A DNA stretch of 35,171 nt, taken from the NCBI GenBank assembly GCA_904396155.1, contig CAJFOI010000020.1, positions 1-35,171 of the forward strand, in the 5' to 3' direction. Under the pieces are notes generated by a model. The model searched no databases, had not been told where the DNA came from, and was given only the letters and a program-made list of their open reading frames with translations. A program made the translations under genes and the position numbers. The stretch comes from Candidatus Avispirillum faecium. Lineage in GTDB: Bacteria; Bacillota; Clostridia; Oscillospirales; CAG-272. Shown in pieces: positions 32,956 to 35,171 of the stretch (positions are counted from its first letter, which is position 1; each line of letters begins with the position of its first letter).

Positions 32956-33789
32956 TCAGTTTTTTGCCTTTTTCATAACGGTGGTGCGCCAGATTGCACA
33001 GAGGGCGATGCTGAGGATGACGGCGGCAGCGGTCACGGCAGCAATTGCAATCCAGTTTGCATCTGCAATTCCGGTGATGTCAAACTCACCAGTTTCCGCA
33101 TTCTGCAATGTAGCGAATACAGCTACTACGTCAAAGATGCCTGCGGCACAGATCAGTGCGCCGCTGACCAGATGTGGAATCCGCATGCTGGGGCCGGCAG
33201 TTTCTTTTTTCAGAGTGGTCAGCCGGCCGCCGCTGAAGTCTATAACGGAACCGATATAGTAGGCTGCAAAAGCAAGTACCAATGTTTCGGGAATCATGTA
33301 GGTGGCGTTATAAATGAAGGAATAGATCAGCGCGCCGGCGGTGGGGATGGAAAGCCCTGCCCATACAGTGCAGCCGGAAACGACGTGACAGAGATAGCGC
33401 AGAATTCCAACGAAAATTGCACCGGCAAAGAGAGAAGCACTTTGCTGGCGGAAGCACTTTCTAAAAATTCCGCCCAGACCGATGACGGCAAATGCCAGGA
33501 AATAATCGAAGATAATCACCATCGCTACGGACAGCGCACCGGTGACATAAGACAGCGTACTGGTGCCCAGTACAAACTGCACTACGCCGTGGACAAAACC
33601 GGTGAGCAGACCCCAGGCTGTGCCATACCGATATGCAATGAGAAGGACAGGCAGCATGGAAGCCAGTGTGATGCTTCCTCCATAGGGAAGGTCTACCAGT
33701 TTCAGCAGACTCAGGATTGTGGCAAGTGCAATCATAATTGCACTTTCCGTCAGCCTTACGGCCATTTTGGGTTTTGTGTTGGTTGCCAT
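32956..33789 (-). CDS. thiT: ThiT-like thiamine ECF transporter S component
   Basis: The product is 277 aa. The first 190 residues match ThiT/YuaJ: an N-terminal helix with ESAIMIALATILSLLKLVDLPYGGSITLASMLPVLLIAYRYG, then GLLTGFVHGVVQFVLG, and the late GILRYLCHVVSGCTVWAG with its conserved H and W. It captures thiamine for the energy-coupling-factor ATPase module, which is not encoded here. The C-terminal 85 residues, with two further predicted membrane helices (SGALICAAGIFDVVAVFA and IAIAAVTAAAVILSIAL), go beyond the usual length of about 190. A TPP riboswitch precedes the gene and supports the assignment. Confidence 0.92.
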   Translation of the reverse strand: MATNTKPKMAVRLTESAIMIALATILSLLKLVDLPYGGSITLASMLPVLLIAYRYGTAWGLLTGFVHGVVQFVLGTSTLSYVTGALSVAMVIIFDYFLAFAVIGLGGIFRKCFRQQSASLFAGAIFVGILRYLCHVVSGCTVWAGLSIPTAGALIYSFIYNATYMIPETLVLAFAAYYIGSVIDFSGGRLTTLKKETAGPSMRIPHLVSGALICAAGIFDVVAVFATLQNAETGEFDITGIADANWIAIAAVTAAAVILSIALCAIWRTTVMKKAKN

Positions 33790-33847
33790 AATAAGACTCC
33801 TTTCAATTTTTCCATAGAAGGAGCATCCTGCCCTCTCGGGCAGCGAT

Positions 33848-34005
33848 AAAAAATCCCTGCGGAAACACCCGCAGGGAAAAAAGTGCTGTGATGCTCAATG
33901 CTCCCTACGCCGGAATTACCCGTATCAGGTTAAAGGGTTCGGCCGTCGCCATCTCAGCCGCGCTCCCGCGCAGCACCCCTGTATTGAATTGTGGACGGAT
34001 CCAGG
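33848..34005 (-). ncRNA. TPP riboswitch with terminator, upstream of thiT
   Basis: On the minus strand the conserved THI-box elements appear in order: GGGGTGC, GGCTGAGATGG, ACCCTTTAACCTGAT, ACGGGTAATTCCGGCGTAGGGAGC (aptamer about 33900-33985). An expression platform follows with a terminator, CCCTGCGG..CCGCAGGGA and TTTTTT (33848-33882). Thiamine pyrophosphate binding should stop transcription before thiT. Confidence 0.96.
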
Positions 34006-34015
34006 TCCGAAAATC

Positions 34016-34044
34016 AGTATAGCATGTACCTTTCAGGTTGTCAA
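34016..34044 (-). promoter_or_regulatory. Promoter of the TPP riboswitch/thiT transcript
   Basis: On the minus strand TTGACA (34039-34044), 17 bp and TATACT (34016-34021), between the amidase stop and the aptamer. Confidence 0.85.
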
Positions 34045-34055
34045 GGTATTTTTCG

Positions 34056-34910
34056 TCATTTCCCGAAGGCAGTGCAGATTTCATCTGCAAGAACCCCGGC
34101 GAAGCTTTCCTGCCAGGTGTCGGAACACAGATTTTGGGCATCGACGGCATTGGTGGCGTAGCCCATCTCTATGAGCACGGCGGGGATTTCCGTATATTTT
34201 GTAACGATGAAAGAATCCTCATAAGTATCTTCAAAAATGACGAATTCGTCGGTGAGATCGGCATTCCGGTACGCTTTTTCCAGCTCCTTTGCAAATTCTC
34301 TGAGAAAGGACAGACTGGGGTTGTCTTCGCAGTAGTCGATGGACATGCCACAGACCTCCGGCGCATTGTCGATGGAATTCACATGCAGGGAGACGAAGAA
34401 ATCCACCCCGCCTTCTGTCTGCCGGTCCAGCACGTTTGCCCAGATCACCCGTTCGTAGGCACTGAAGATGTCGTTTTCGACCATGTTTTCCGGTTTATAG
34501 TCAATGCCGTACTGGTTCGCCAGGGAGGTGATTTCTGTTGCAGTGGGGAAGGTTTCTCCATCGTGGGTGAGGATCACGTGGATCCCCTTTTCTTCCAGCT
34601 TGTCCTGGAGCTGCCGGGCCGCCGCAAGTGTGATGGTATATTCATATGTACCTATCAACGCCGGACCGCAGCCCACGTCGCCGAATCCGTGGCCCGCATC
34701 GATACATACGGTGATGTTGTCTTTGCCCGTGCGGGGAAAGTCCGCTGCGGCGTCTGTGTTGCTGTCTGCCGCAGCGTTTGTTTGCTCTGCCTGTTGTGCA
34801 GTCGTTTCCTTTTCTTCTCTCTCTTCCGCGTCCCTGGTACAGGAAAGCAGCAAGCTGCCCAGCAGAGAGAGCAGGAGAAACAGTGCAATATGTTTTTTCA
34901 AATGCTTCAT
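34056..34910 (-). CDS. N-acetylmuramoyl-L-alanine amidase (Amidase_3) lipoprotein
   Basis: The product is 284 aa. A lipoprotein signal ends at C24 in LLLSC, followed by an acidic, Gln/Ala-rich linker of about 35 residues. The Amidase_3 domain has its zinc ligands H74 in IDAGHGFGD, E90 in GTYEYTITL and H176 in SLHVNSID, and the catalytic E248 in VLIEMGYATN. It should cleave the amide bond between MurNAc and the peptide stem of peptidoglycan while tethered to the membrane. No SH3 or LysM wall-binding module is present. AAAGGG precedes the ATG at 34910. The gene lies just before the thiT promoter and is not clearly linked to it. Confidence 0.92.
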   Translation of the reverse strand: MKHLKKHIALFLLLSLLGSLLLSCTRDAEEREEKETTAQQAEQTNAAADSNTDAAADFPRTGKDNITVCIDAGHGFGDVGCGPALIGTYEYTITLAAARQLQDKLEEKGIHVILTHDGETFPTATEITSLANQYGIDYKPENMVENDIFSAYERVIWANVLDRQTEGGVDFFVSLHVNSIDNAPEVCGMSIDYCEDNPSLSFLREFAKELEKAYRNADLTDEFVIFEDTYEDSFIVTKYTEIPAVLIEMGYATNAVDAQNLCSDTWQESFAGVLADEICTAFGK

Positions 34911-34954
34911 GGATAACCCTTTCTAATGGGAAAATTTACGTAAGAAGTCGCGTA

Positions 34955-35171
34955 ACAACCCCTCCGAGCTTTGCTCCGCAAAGCCCACCACCCCCGGGTC
35001 TGCTGCGCAGCCCCCTCGAAGGGGGGCTTTTAATGGAGGAGGGGCAACACGTAGCCTTACACAGGGGAGGTTTAGACCAAAGATGCCCCTTGTGTAAAGG
35101 GGGAAGTCGACGCAGTCGACGGGAGGATTGTTCTGGTACAACCCCTCTGTCACGGCTGCGCCGTGCCACCA
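34955..35171. repeat. Cluster of hairpin repeat copies at the window end
   Basis: Forward compound copy 34955-35030 (inner palindromes GCTTTGC-TCC-GCAAAGC and GGGTCTGC-TGC-GCAGCCC), partial 35054-35073, reverse 35083-35131 (GTCGAC variant), forward 35139-35171 (CACGGC-TGC-GCCGTG), cut by the window end. The joining phrase ATGGAGGAGGGGCAACAC also occurs at 31450-31466 with one base changed. Confidence 0.88.

Noticed and set aside
32944-32966. Terminator after thiT (AAAAAC-GATCA-GTTTTT).
   Set aside because: The stem is only six weak pairs and overlaps the coding end, so it is unlikely to be effective.

Overview
The window looks like part of a chromosome from an anaerobic Clostridia-type Firmicute, probably a gut or rumen Oscillospiraceae-like bacterium. 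The reasons are a T-box before thrS, a TPP riboswitch before thiT, an IreB-family gene, a surface protein with a sortase-like tail, an ECF sigma factor paired with an LRR ectodomain protein, and cohesin and dockerin domains. Most promoters are sigma-A-like with a 17-bp spacer. No rRNA, tRNA or CRISPR array was seen. Both ends of the window lie inside copies of one intergenic repeat family, so this may be a contig that broke at those repeats.

Layout, left to right. 1-406: repeat copies and AT-rich leader. 407-5891: two secreted proteins, each with its own promoter and terminator: a large dockerin-bearing protein and a cohesin protein with a long helical-repeat stalk and a PQTGD/TM/KKK surface anchor. 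6038-9031: glyA, a lipoprotein and a cysteine desulfurase, meeting convergent hemW (to 10242). 10378-17030: a tightly packed plus-strand series, metY-metA (acetyl-homoserine route to homocysteine), ireB, ribF, an S11 peptidase homologue with altered motifs, and a dockerin-alkaline phosphatase. It ends in a bidirectional terminator shared with the opposing ECF sigma/LRR pair (17031-20122). 20232-22143: a divergent SLOG/XRE pair around a 23-bp palindrome, then a DUF559 nuclease gene between perfect 52-bp inverted copies of the repeat. 22158-27066: a minus-strand operon, in transcription order a secreted dockerin-DUF4838 protein, a ketose 3-epimerase, a PfkB kinase and a class II aldolase. 27133-31138: a histidine phosphatase on plus, then T-box-controlled thrS and a tandem-domain lipoprotein with a 1-nt frame disruption, on minus. 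31164-31760: dense repeat cluster. 31765-34910: a Gfo/Idh/MocA oxidoreductase, TPP-controlled thiT and an amidase lipoprotein. 34955-35171: repeats.

Two themes stand out. First, one cohesin and three dockerins lie within 27 kb, one of the dockerins heading a sugar-catabolic operon and another fused to a phosphatase. This suggests a small cell-surface enzyme assembly. Second, a repeat family of roughly 50 bp forms two hairpins whose sequences change between copies while pairing is kept. Copies sit just after stop codons, where some look like terminators, and two identical inverted copies bracket a DUF559 nuclease gene, which suggests a small mobile unit.
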